A DNA stretch of 64,000 nt from positions 1,137,001 to 1,201,000 of the forward strand of contig JBBBDQ010000347.1 in the NCBI GenBank assembly GCA_037127315.1, in the 5' to 3' direction. The notes beneath the pieces are model-generated. The model did not search any database. It was not told the DNA's origin and saw nothing but the letters and a program-made list of their open reading frames with translations. Each line of letters starts with the position of its first letter. The first letter of the stretch is position 1. The position numbers and the translations under genes were made by a program. Shown piece after piece: positions 45,906 through 56,365 of the stretch. This stretch comes from Ascarosepion bandense (taxonomy: Eukaryota > Mollusca > Cephalopoda > Sepiida > Sepiidae).

Positions 45906-46127
45906 AAATTCAGGAAGTCTTATCGAGAATACAGCAGTTCTTGAGAACGAAAATATTAGCGTCTGCTCGGTAATGTCTAACGTTACTGTCCGACATCCTC
46001 AATCCTGTATTCTCTTGTCCGGAAATTTCCCTAGTCCGGCACGTTTTTATTTACTTAAACATTGTGTTTTAGTGATACGTTTTTGCACATTTCCTATATT
46101 TAGCAGCATATTTATCCATGTATGTTA

Positions 46128-46128
46128 G

Positions 46129-46171
<43 letters not shown>
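46128..46171. repeat. (TA)n microsatellite
   Basis: Uninterrupted TA units. Confidence 0.95.
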
Positions 46172-46173
<2 letters not shown>

Positions 46174-47325
46174 GCTATTTGTTTAGCCTTTCCATTGCTT
46201 CAAACAACAAAACAACTGTTTGGTGGGAATTAAAGTTTTGTTTCCTGCCTGAAATTTTGTTATCCCTTTGGTAATTCATTATATAAATAATAGATATTGA
46301 TATGATATACATGTGAATAAAATGATAATACTTATTTTACATAAGAGATTTTTTGGAGGGATGATTCTATGATCAAGCTGTGGCTTGAGGGGTCTGTTCA
46401 AAAATGTCAGACTGGGCTAGATTTATTTTAAAGGAATATAAGAAAATAAGCCAATATTCTTCCTTTGGAACTGTGAAGTCAATTTCAGGAGAAATCAAAT
46501 AGCGAACTTTGGAATTCTAGATTTTGGTACCTGGAGAGTTTTCTTAAAGACAGTTTACCTACTAGCGATTATACCTACTGGACATTATGCCCACGGTCAC
46601 CATTCCTACTGGATATTATTGCTATAAATATAGAACTATAATAGACTTCTGCACAAAAATGTATACTATTTAAAAAAAGTGATAAACCTAAAAATATTCC
46701 CCTTTTGGTGTGTTCAATATTGTTAAAATAAAATATAAAAATCTAAGCAAATAACTTCACTATTGATATTGCCATTAAGGATTGTTATATTTTAACATAT
46801 CTATTCAATTATTAAACCAAAATCAAGTATTAGTTAAATATGTTATGTTAAAAAATTTAATGCACATAAATAAAATGAAATTAAAGATATGAAAGTCAAA
46901 ATAAATAAAATAAAAACGAGGCCCCTGTTAGTCGCATCTGGTATGCTCTCTCCTAGGCTTGACGAAAATATACATTCGGCAATAGAACTTCTAATCAAGA
47001 GATTAGAGACTTAGAAAAGAGAGTGTAACCTTTTTTTAATAGCTGTTGTTATCAAGTCCACCCTAACCCAGGATGGTAGCACCTGCTAGGATCTAAGTTA
47101 TTGGTAAATAGTGAACTCCACTAAACACTATTAATGCATAAAAAACATATTTTATAGAAACATGCGAGCAGTACATTTTTATATAAAAAAAAGATACCAA
47201 CGACATTATTTTAAAGTAGAATTAACAAAAATACATTTTATCGGTAGCCGTGTTCAAAATATTTAGAAATCTAAAGTTAAGTTAAGTAACCCATAGTTCT
47301 ATTGAACATCTATTAACCATTGGAT
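46172..47325. other. No gene seen
   Basis: AT-rich sequence without recognised feature. Confidence 0.45.
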
Positions 47326-47326
47326 G

Positions 47327-47797
47327 TGCGTTGTAGTACAGTGAATATCGGCTCGAAACGAGAAATCGGGGAGCCGAGTTCGAATTCCAGTTGAATTCAT
47401 TGCATTCAATTACGCGCATATACCCTTGGGAAAGGTATTAATCTGTTTCTTCCTTCCAGTTATGGGTTAAATAACAGGGTAGATTTGGTTCTATAGCCTT
47501 GGCTGGCAACCAGTCTACCGCAGAAAGCAATGGCAACCTACTGCGGATAATCTTCCAGTTGAATTCATTGCATTCAATTACGCGCAAATACCCTTGGGAA
47601 AGGTATTAATCTGTTTCTTCCTTCCAGTTATGGGTTAAATAACAGGGTAGATTTGGTTCTATAGCCTTGGCTGGCAACCAGTCTACCGCAGAAAGCAATG
47701 TCAACCTACTGCGGGATAATCTTCTGCCCAGTCAGTCATGTGTCTTTCGAGACATGATCACCCAAGCGTGTTTCACGTATGGTATTTAACTGACTGA
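47327..47797 (+). mobile_element. SINE-A with internal 168-bp tandem duplication
   Basis: The head at about 47327-47395 carries the B-box-like GAGTTCGAATTCC. The body from 'ccagttgaattc' (47387) to 'gcggataatctt' (47554) is then repeated at 47555-47722 with only a few differences. The 3' end follows, with the 'tctttcgagacatgat' hairpin and 'ttaactgactga' at 47797. Confidence 0.88.
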
Positions 47798-48034
47798 TTA
47801 CCCATAACGTCGGTTAGGCATGCTGCCCGTAAGCGTAATCTCCTATGTAGGCCTAATACGTGGAAAGTAAACCGTTCATAGATAAATAGTCCGGTAATAA
47901 GGTTTTTTGAGTCATACTTATAAATTGTACCATCGTCAAATGATCTGAGAATATTTCTAAGCAGATCGTTTTTACAATGATGAAAGTTTTTAGGACTGGG
48001 AGCATTGTGGGAGACTGGCATTGTTGTCATAAGA

Positions 48035-48620
48035 TTCAGAGTCAGTTAGTCAAAGGCCATTCGTGGTATATCCTTATGCGATCATGTCTCTTTCGATTCA
48101 TAACTCACTAGGCAGAAAGTTTTCGCACAATAGGTTACCATTTCTTTTTGCGATAGACTAGTTGCCGTCCAATGCTATAGAACACAATCAGTCCTGTTAC
48201 TCAGCCCTGTTGTTGAGTGGCTGACACTTTTGCAGCACTCTCAATGTTAGAACGGTCTATAGTCTGAAGTGTTTTATTTAAGTAAAGAATAGTTATTCGA
48301 GGCGTAATATTCGTGTGTCATTCGTGTAATATTCGTCAAATATGTCGATCTAAACCTCACCTCACTGTGTTTTATTCTGTCTTGTCTGTTATCGTAACTG
48401 TTGTAATTTTCTGTGTATATACGTTTAGCACCGGATATTGTGCTGAATATTACCGCAGCACACATTTTCACTATCGTGTTCACCTCGGCGATACAAGAAC
48501 CCATAGCTGGAGGACAAGGGATTGATTAATACCTTTCTCAAGTGTATTTGCGAGTAAGTGAATGAAACGAATTCGACTCGAATACGTACTCCGCTCTTTG
48601 ATATCTCATTCTCAACCGAT
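48035..48620 (-). mobile_element. SINE-A interrupted by a 285-bp insertion
   Basis: The 3' half of SINE-A is at 48035-48213 and its 5' part at 48498-48620, both in minus orientation. The break falls inside the 'ttatttaaccca' block. The intervening 48214-48497 is not SINE sequence and does not match other repeats I identified here. Confidence 0.7.
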
Positions 48621-48621
48621 G

Positions 48622-49765
48622 CACCTGTGGTGAATAGGAAATTAAGAACTAAAAACAACATTCTTCTTCACTTTTACAAAAATTCACAATGACGTGTGAA
48701 ATCCTGATTTTGCCGAAGAGAAAAAGGTTTGGACCCATGCTTAACGAAAAGTCAAAACCTGATTTCGCGAACAGATGCTAAATAGATTTCCTGACCAATG
48801 GATGCGGTTTGCATAACTTAAAAGTCTTAGCGATCCAGTGCGAAAAATCTAAGTGGCTATAAAGGCTTTATTCGCCAGCGACAGTCAGTCAGATAGGAGC
48901 AGCCATTAATAAAATTGTAACGGGAGAAACTTCAAGTTGACTCGAACATAAGGTCGCGTCGAATATTCTCCTCTTTTTCCTTTTCTCGTCTGCTGTTTGC
49001 TTTTACTTCTTCTCCTACCAAACAAACACTTATACATACTTACGTACGCATGAACTTTTTCCAGCAAATTACTACTACGAACATTTCTATAAAGCTTGAT
49101 ACTCTTATTTGTTTTTCATTGAACATTAATTACGAATTCTTGTTATTCATTTATTTTAATAAATTTCTTTTTTAACATGGAATATGTATATTTCTATTCT
49201 TCCATTATTCCATACATTCCAACCTGCTGACAACATTCTGATGATGATAATTCTGCATAAAATCCTAAGCTATAGGGATTTCAGGTAATGTATGAATCAA
49301 GGCCAAATTAATAAATCATTAACCAACACCCGATAACTTTACCTCACCTATAGATTCAAGTTACCGGCTTTTATACGACGACTGATACGAAGGTCTTCAT
49401 AGAGACACCATATTTGGAGAGTTTGTTTGGTCAACACATTTGCTGCTTTTTTTCAAAGGCCTTTTTGATATTTCATGATTTACATTCTTGTCTTATCCCT
49501 TTTTCTATCCACTAATATCTTTCTCACAATTTAGACTCTCTTTTAAAGGAAGAAATGGTTATTGAAATGTGGTCATGATTTTTCTCCGGTTTACTTCAAA
49601 GTCAAAAAAATGGCGAAGATGTAAATATGTTTGAAGCCAAACAAAATTTCTTACCTCAATATCTCTGAGGATTCATCAAATTAGCAGATTATTTTTACGT
49701 AATTCTATATTGGTTTATATAAGATTTTCGATTGGTTGTTTTAAAATAAAGATAAACGGTAAAGA
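48622..49765. other. No gene seen
   Basis: Mixed AT-rich sequence without supported feature. Confidence 0.45.
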
Positions 49766-49769
49766 TATA

Positions 49770-49812
49770 TGTGTGTATGTGTGTGTGCGTGTGCGTGTGA
49801 GTGTGTGTGTTT
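49770..49812. repeat. (TG)n microsatellite
   Basis: Interrupted TG units. Confidence 0.9.
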
Positions 49813-49895
49813 TCCGGTTAGGAATTTTCATTATTGTTAAATGATTAAATATTTCCGATTTTTCCTTTCGATGAAAAGACACGCTTGATATTTAC

Positions 49896-49896
49896 T

Positions 49897-49951
<55 letters not shown>

Positions 49952-50011
49952 CTATCTATCTCAAATTACCTATAAGTCTCATTCTATATATTTCTCTCTT
50001 TATCAATCATA

Positions 50012-50051
<40 letters not shown>

Positions 50052-50098
50052 CAAATTACCTATGTCTCATTCTATTTATTTCTCTCTTTATCAATCAA

Positions 50099-50155
<57 letters not shown>

Positions 50156-50203
50156 CAAATTACCTATGTCTCATTCTATTTATTTCTCTCTTTATCAATC
50201 ATA

Positions 50204-50261
<58 letters not shown>

Positions 50262-50287
50262 TGTTTTCTTTTTGTTTTCTTTTCTTC

Positions 50288-50330
<43 letters not shown>

Positions 50331-50381
50331 CAAATTACCTATAAGTCTCATTCTATATATTTCTCTCTTTATCAATCATAT

Positions 50382-50436
<55 letters not shown>

Positions 50437-50484
50437 CAAATTACCTATGTCTCATTCTATTTATTTCTCTCTTTATCAATCATA

Positions 50485-50542
<58 letters not shown>

Positions 50543-50565
50543 TGTTTTCTTTTTGTTTTCTCTTC

Positions 50566-50617
<52 letters not shown>

Positions 50618-50668
50618 CAAATTACCTATAAGTCTCATTCTATATATTTCTCTCTTTATCAATCATAT

Positions 50669-50722
<54 letters not shown>
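49896..50722. repeat. Higher-order (TCTA)n array
   Basis: Long (TCTA)n runs are separated at regular intervals by a conserved insert of about 50 bp ('tcaaattacctat', 'gtctcattctat', 'ttctctctttatcaatcat'), six times. Twice a 'ttgttttctttttgttttct' spacer intervenes. The insert alternates between two versions ('ataagtctcattctatata' and 'atgtctcattctattta'), which suggests duplication of larger blocks. The 248-codon Ser-Ile-Tyr-Leu frame is not a gene. Confidence 0.95.
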
Positions 50723-50768
50723 GGTAGCTTAATAGATAGAGGGATAGATATCAATATAGTACATATCT

Positions 50769-50772
<4 letters not shown>

Positions 50773-50811
<39 letters not shown>
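50773..50811. repeat. (TA)n microsatellite
   Basis: TA units following the TCTA array. Confidence 0.95.
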
Positions 50812-50816
<5 letters not shown>

Positions 50817-51085
50817 TATTACTATTGTTCTTTATTGATAAAAACATTTTTTCAAGAGCTGTCTTGTTTCAGTAGTATCACTTGTACCTAATCAGACGAT
50901 TTCCTATTGATAATACCTAAACACTACAGCTGTTGTGTTGCAGTGAAAATGTTTTGTTATAAATACCAAAGAAGTGTTTTTATTATAAATACCAATATAG
51001 AACTTGTCTGTCATTTTTATGATAATGAAAATTGACAGATAAGTCACACACAGACATACACAGAGACACACACACACAAACACAC

Positions 51086-51540
51086 ACAGTCGAAAGTAAT
51101 AATCAAATTAAACTCATTATATATTATAAAAAGTTTAAAACAATTGACCTCATAGTCTATAATAACCCAACAGGCACTAAACTAAATTCTTTACAAAAAA
51201 CCAATGTAGTGTACCAATTTACATGCCCATTCAGAGATTGCATCTCTGATACTAATCAAAAACTTAGTACATATATTGGTTTTACCACAACCACGCTCTC
51301 CCGTAGACTTAAATGCCATCTTTCTCATCAGAGTACTATTAAACAACATTTCTCTGAAAAACATAAACATGTAGGTAATATCAGATAGATTTTGGTCAAC
51401 AATACGGTGATCCTTACTCATACACACAGTAAGAGGAACCTGCAGATATTGGAGGCCATGTACATCAAATCAAAACAACCAACATTCAATAAAATCAACT
51501 TTAAAACAGGAAATAACATATTACATTGCATTTGACTAGA
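51086..51540 (+). pseudogene. Penelope-like GIY-YIG endonuclease relic
   Basis: The frame from about 51100 reads 'IKLIIYYKKFKTIDLIVYNN', then 'NVVYQFTCPFRDC', 'STYIGFTTTTLSRRLKCHLS', 'QSTIKQHFSEKH'. After one stop at 51386 it continues 'NNTVILTHTHSKRNLQILEA', 'YIKSKQPTFNKI'. This is the layout of the GIY-YIG domain of Penelope-like retroelements: a VVY..TC block, the YIG motif with a downstream Arg, and the distal Glu region 'EAMYIK'. The RT part is absent. The first Met at 51032 lies in a (CA)n-rich leader and is not meaningful. Confidence 0.85.
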
Positions 51541-51545
51541 TGGTT

Positions 51546-51900
51546 TTGTTGTCATTTCGCGCTATCCCGCGGTGTGACGTTATAAAACCGCATGGCAAAC
51601 TTAAGAACTGCGTTTATTATTTTTGGTAACTATTGCCGTTGCCAAGCGGAGTTTTATGTCAACACAAAATAAAATCGTCGGTGATGGTGGATTTTATAAT
51701 ATTTCATTTTAAACTACCTCTCTGAAGATGGCTCATGTGAGCCGAAAGCTTAGAAGAAAATCAATAAATAATTATACAAATGTTGGAGAATTTTTGTCTT
51801 TATTTTCAACTGAAATTAAAGCAAAAATACGACGTTTAGAACGGCTCATGATTAAACATAATAGACATTCATTGTCTCTTATATTTAATAGCATATATCT
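51546..51900 (+). mobile_element. Probable PLE 3' flank (pLTR-like)
   Basis: Continues directly from the GIY-YIG relic. It contains a GC-richer block ('cgctatcccgcggtgtgacg') and a hammerhead-like core at 51722-51747. A following AT-rich coding-like stretch (51728-51900) has no recognised domain. Confidence 0.5.
51722..51747 (+). ncRNA. Hammerhead-ribozyme-like core
   Basis: CTGAAGA (51722-51728) is followed by stem II GGCTC / GAGCC (51730-51734 with 51739-51743, loop ATGT) and GAAA (51744-51747). This matches the hammerhead core CTGANGA - stem II - GAAA. Hammerheads are known from the terminal repeats of Penelope-like elements. Helices I and III and the cleavage triplet were not identified by eye. 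Confidence 0.5.
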
Positions 51901-51902
51901 AG

Positions 51903-51906
<4 letters not shown>

Positions 51907-51950
<44 letters not shown>
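51907..51950. repeat. (TA)n microsatellite
   Basis: Uninterrupted TA units. Confidence 0.95.
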
Positions 51951-51955
<5 letters not shown>

Positions 51956-52190
51956 AGGATTAATTCAAAGATGTTGAATGGCCATTTCGATATGAAAATC
52001 CCCACTGGGGATAACACTTCACCTCAGCAACAGAAAAATCCTTTCAGAAACTGGAGAAAAATTAATATTTTATTACATGGAGTTCTCTTCCTGTATCATT
52101 TTTTAATATTAAAATAACTTTTAATATTATTTAGGATCGGGTTTTTTGAATTTACCTTCCTGATTTTTTCCCTTGGATTGAAGTATCTGA

Positions 52191-52195
<5 letters not shown>

Positions 52196-52236
<41 letters not shown>

Positions 52237-52570
52237 CGGGGAAATTAACGAAACTTGGTTATAAAAAACCGACAATTTGAAATTATTTGTTTGAACATTA
52301 TTTTTGAGTGATACTCGTTTTTAAGTAGATATTCTGTTTTTAATTAAACGGTATTATATATTTATATCTACCGGCTTGATTATTTACGATAATTTTTTTT
52401 TACGATAATGTGTGCCATTTGGCAGGATTCGAACCTGCGGCCCCTATCCACACAGGGGAAGCTCTCATGAGATTTGGGACGTCTTAGACTTCTCGACCAC
52501 GAATGATCAATCTAAACGAGGTTTTAATTTAAGCCTATATAACACATTTTTCGATTCATCGCAATAACCA
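52196..52570 (-). mobile_element. SINE-B with long-variable-arm tRNA-like head
   Basis: A (TA)n tail (52196-52235) is followed, on the minus strand, by a SINE of about 300 bp. The tRNA-like head at 52508-52430 has an A-box-like GTGGTCGAGAAGTC and B-box GGTTCGAATCC, with a variable-arm stem CCCCT..AGGGG, so it is of Ser/Leu class. The body is shared with copies at 0.4, 56.0 and 62.0 kb. Confidence 0.82.
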
Positions 52571-52616
52571 TATCTGCTCTGAACTGTATCGTAATGTCAA
52601 CAAATGTAAGCACGTT

Positions 52617-52745
52617 ACGGAAATTAAAGAGATTAACGAAACATGGTTATAAACAACCGACAATTTGAAATGATTTGTTTGAACATTATTTTTGATCGAT
52701 ACTTTTTGCGATGAATCGAAAATTGTGTTATATAGGCTTGAATTA
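52617..52745. mobile_element. Partial second SINE-B copy closing an inverted repeat
   Basis: 52617-52700 repeats the SINE-B 3' end ('ttaacgaaacatggttataa', 'ccgacaatttgaaa'). The following 52707-52745 is the inverse of the SINE-B 5' leader at 52530-52567 ('gcctatataacaca', 'ttcgattcatcgca'). Confidence 0.7.
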
Positions 52746-52949
52746 GTGTTTGATGGACTTTAAAATCGGATCCAACATTTGGTATTAAATTTATACAGTC
52801 TTTAATTAAAGAATAGGTATAGTAATTGTATAAAGTTAAAATATTTGTTATATTTTTTTCTTCTGTATTAATTAGTTAAAATTTGGAAGAATAGGCTTAA
52901 CGGGCTTAAAATTAAATAATCCGTTTGGGGACATATTTCTGATTAGTAG

Positions 52950-53258
52950 ATATGCATTGTAGTACTGTTATATCTTTTAGGAAAGGGAATTCGGGGAGTC
53001 CAGTTCGAATCCCAGTTCAATTCGTTGTATTCACATATGCGCAAATACACTTGGGAATAGTATTAATCAATAATTTCTCCTCCAGCTCTGGGTTAAATAA
53101 CTGGACACTCTGGATTCTGTAACCTTGGATAGCAACCAGTCTATCACAAAAAGTAATTGCAATCTACTGCAGGCAAATCTTCTGCATACTCACTTATGTC
53201 ACTTTCGTGACATGATCGCCCAAGTGTGTATGTCTCATGGCACTTAACTGACTGAAAT
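52950..53258 (+). mobile_element. SINE-A, plus strand
   Basis: The head carries B-box-like CAGTTCGAATCCC near 53002. The body blocks are in order, then a 3' hairpin TGTCAC-TTTC-GTGACA and the end 'cttaactgactga'. Confidence 0.85.
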
Positions 53259-53259
53259 G

Positions 53260-53815
53260 TGCAAACATAAATTAATTCATAAAATCTCTGATAGTATCCC
53301 TGCGATTAAATTGCAATGAGACAATCAAAAACAGAATAATCCACAGAGAGTCCATTTTAATATGGCGTCATTATATTAATCTAAAAACAAAAAAAAAAAC
53401 AAACAGAAAACGAAAATGTTTAATATTTCATGCTGGCAATAATACATAAAAGAAGAAAACATACAGGAAATTAAATTGTCTATTGATAAACAAATCATTA
53501 GGGACTGCTTAGTTGGCTGAAGAAATCTTGTTAACATTTCAAATCTTCTTCACCCGAAAGATACCTGTTTCTCAAGTACCACTTAGTTTTTCGATTTGCA
53601 AGGCTTCCATGGAAATGAATTCCGTACTCAACATTTTTCGAATACTTGCCTTGCAAATGTCATGTTGAATAGTTGCTTGATTTTCATTAATATTTCACAA
53701 TATATTTTTAACAATCTTTTATATATTTTAAGCATAAATCTTTATTAATTTTAATTAAACTTATTTTTTTAATATTAATTTCTAATGATTTCTAGCTCTT
53801 TCCCTCCCCTACTCT
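53260..53815. other. No gene seen
   Basis: AT-rich sequence without supported feature. Confidence 0.45.
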
Positions 53816-53818
53816 CTA

Positions 53819-53819
<1 letters not shown>

Positions 53820-53915
<96 letters not shown>
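53820..53915. repeat. (CA)n-(TA)n compound microsatellite
   Basis: CA units to 53878 are followed by TA units to about 53914. Confidence 0.97.
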
Positions 53916-53917
<2 letters not shown>

Positions 53918-54097
53918 TCATACATATACAAGCTTGTTTCGCTGTATCACAGCTCATCAGTGTGTTAAGACACATCCACTTGCTTCTTTGGTATCAGCCG
54001 GAGTCGCTACTCCCTAAGTTATAGGCGCATGGAATCAGAGAAAGGAAATTTTAACGTCTTGTATATAAGAAGTGTATAGACACGCTAGTCACCGAGC

Positions 54098-54099
54098 CA

Positions 54100-54136
<37 letters not shown>

Positions 54137-54420
54137 TCAGATTTAAATTAGACAGGTAAACAGTAGTATTAGAAAGTGATCAATATCTGTTTGAAAAAAA
54201 TTGCAGATTTAAACATATAACGTTTTTAGATATTTAGGTAGGGAAGACCAGACGTTTACATTACACTACTATAGTTTTAACCTTTTCGGTTCTGTCAAGT
54301 GATTTGTTCTCTCTCTCTCTTTCTTACTCTCTCTCTCTCTCTCACTCTGTCTTTCTCTATCTCTCGATATATATATAGATAGAGAGAGAAAGAAAAAGAA
54401 AGAAAGAAAGAAAGAATAAT
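54098..54420. repeat. Cluster of simple repeats
   Basis: (TA)n at 54100-54134, (CT)n at 54309-54364, then GAGA and (GAAA)n at 54379-54415. Other sequence between them shows nothing. Confidence 0.9.
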
Positions 54421-54569
54421 AAGATGAAAAAACCTAATAGTTTTATATATTAATGTGTAATGTTTATAATATATGCAGGTTAAGAGAGAATTATTATTTT
54501 TTTTTATTTACATGACTGTTTTCAAAGAAAAACATTTTATTTAACCACTTTCACTGTTTAGTTTTGAAG

Positions 54570-55310
54570 TATTTGTAAATATTTATTAGAATACTACCTT
54601 CGGACGATTATGTTTAAAATAAAAGAAGAAAAAACAAAGCGTGTAATTTGTTTTCGCTGTCGCTTATGGGGAAGAAATCTGCAAAACTAACTATGAAAAG
54701 CAAACGACAATCAATGTCACTAAAAAGGATACCGGCGAGAGCAAAATTGAAACAATTAGAGAGCCTCGAGTGAAAATAGCAAACCGACCGCATTGCGAAG
54801 TATGCATCTACTTCATAAAAAAAAAGACCACGTATTTCCCTTCAAATATGGATCCGAATTCAATATATCTCACGGAACTTAACTCCAACTTAGAAATTTA
54901 ACAACATGCGATAGTTGCTATGGACACTACATTGGCCGAACTGGCAGGAAAATCAGATAAAGAGTGACAGTTCATCTTCAACATATTAGGGATCCTCATA
55001 CTAGAAAACTCTCCTTTAGACAAGATCTCAATGAATGCGGAAGGTAAAATCTGCAAACATGTAATATTTTTCCATTCTACCAATTCGACTAAAACCACTG
55101 AATAAAAGCGCATTAACAAAGGAAGTTTTTTTCATTAGCAAATAAGACGAACACTGAACTCATTACAAAAGCCAGATTTACGTCCCCTCAAAATAGATTA
55201 TTTTATATTTTTCTCACCATAAGCGACAGATAAAACCAGTTACGCCCATTGTTTTTTCTTCGTTTATTTGGAACATAAGCGAAAGCACGTGGTAATCTAA
55301 TAAATATATA
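54570..55310 (+). pseudogene. Second PLE GIY-YIG relic inside ~100-bp inverted repeats
   Basis: The centre translates to 'NRPHCEVCIYF' (a Cys-pair linker typical upstream of the domain), then 'NLTTCDSCYGHYIGRTGRKI' (YIG motif kept), 'RVTVHLQHIRDPHTRKL' and 'NECGR', with several stops (about 54790-55130). The relic is flanked by inverted arms: 54570-54672 and 55213-55310 share 'tttattaga.tac', 'gaagaaaaaacaa' and 'ctgtcgcttatgg'. Inverted as well as direct terminal repeats are known for Penelope elements. The sequence differs strongly from the PLE at 51.1 kb, so it is a second PLE lineage. Confidence 0.78.
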
Positions 55311-55319
55311 CAACCTTTT

Positions 55320-55604
55320 AGAAAACTTATACAGCGGAATCGATTAAGTAAAACAATTTTGTCTGAAAACACGCCATGTAAGTAAAACAACTTCAGTAAT
55401 TCTTAGTAAACCTACATGTAATCATTACATATAAATATATAACAAAATCAGCTGACTTTCCAAATCTCATTATAATTAATTTCTCTAAACAGCGATTTTG
55501 TACAGACTTTTATAACACTATAACTTTTTAAAATATATATGTGAGTGCGTTTGTAAGTGTCTGCTTGTGTGTATGATCAGATATGTAGAAAATGAGGTGT
55601 AAAT
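55320..55604. other. No gene seen
   Basis: AT-rich sequence, no feature. Confidence 0.4.
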
Positions 55605-55937
55605 GATCAATTTTTTTTTAATCATTTCACCCCGAGCAAAGCGGAACTGCCACTGATGTGCGGATGGCTACATAAGTGTAAAAAGATCAATTAGAAAAGA
55701 GTGAAGAGGAATACGAACCAGTTAGAACGGAGCAAGAGAAAGATGAGAATGCAGGTGTGATGACAGTTTCAAAGGTGTAGAGAAAAGAAAGGATATACGG
55801 GGTGCGAAAGAGCTAGAGTCAAGTGGTTAATAGATGAGTATTGACATTGCATTTAAATTCCTGGAGATTGTAGCCGTCAGGAAAGCAAGAATATGGGAGA
55901 GAGTTCCACAGACGGGAAGTGCGAGAGTACAGAGAAG
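55605..55937 (-). pseudogene. LINE-J 3' end
   Basis: The conserved tail in reverse ('ttaatcatttcaccccgagc' at 55619) is followed by 3' UTR and the last codons of ORF2 (minus strand), cut off near 55937 at 'gaagtgcgagag'. It is close to the 35.2-kb copy. Confidence 0.88.
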
Positions 55938-55964
55938 GAGAATAACTTGAATAAAATTAAACAT

Positions 55965-56290
55965 ATATAAATATGAATAAACGAATTTTAACGAAACTTG
56001 GTTATAAGCAACCGACAGTTTGTAAAGAATTATTTTGAACATTATTTTTACCGATACTCGTATGTAAGTAGATATTCTGTTTTTTAATTAAACAGTATTT
56101 TATGTTTATATCTACCGGCCTGATTATTTTACGATAAATTTTATTACGAAAATGTGTGCTATCCAGCAGGATTAGAACCTGCGACCCCTATTTACATAGG
56201 GGAAGCTACCATTTGATCTGGTACTGTCTTAACCACTCGACCATGAATAGCCTCTTGATCAGATGAGGTTTTATCATGCCTATATAATAT
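55965..56290 (-). mobile_element. SINE-B with near-complete tRNA-like cloverleaf
   Basis: On the minus strand the head at 56250-56155 folds by eye into a class II cloverleaf: acceptor GCTATTC/GGATAGC, A-box TGGTCGAGTGG, anticodon arm TACCA/TGGTA, long variable arm CCCCTA/TAGGGG, T arm GCAGG/CCTGC. The loop bases GATCAAA lack the usual U33, so it is a SINE head and not a working tRNA. The body follows as in other SINE-B copies. Confidence 0.82.
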
Positions 56291-56363
56291 GGTTTGTTTA
56301 TGGTAGATCAAAAACTGTGTTATATAGGCATGATAAAAACCTCGTCTGATCAAGAGGCTAGCG
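56247..56363. repeat. Inverted repeat, ~40-bp arms
   Basis: 'ctcttgatcaga.gaggtttt' and 'catgcctatataa' at 56250-56288 recur inverted at about 56318-56363, with a loop of about 30 bp. It lies at the 5' side of the SINE-B head. Confidence 0.85.
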
Positions 56364-56365
56364 AC

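Noticed and set aside
47387..47722. Tandem repeats as a CRISPR-like array
   Set aside because: Only two long units of SINE sequence with no unique spacers.
49885..50631. 248-codon ORF of Ser-Ile-Tyr-Leu repeats
   Set aside because: Pure translation of a (TCTA)n array; no non-repeat coding sequence.
56155..56250. Functional tRNA with anticodon UCA (selenocysteine- or suppressor-like)
   Set aside because: The cloverleaf is good, but the loop lacks U33, the sequence continues into a repeated SINE body, and another copy has a different, unpaired anticodon region.
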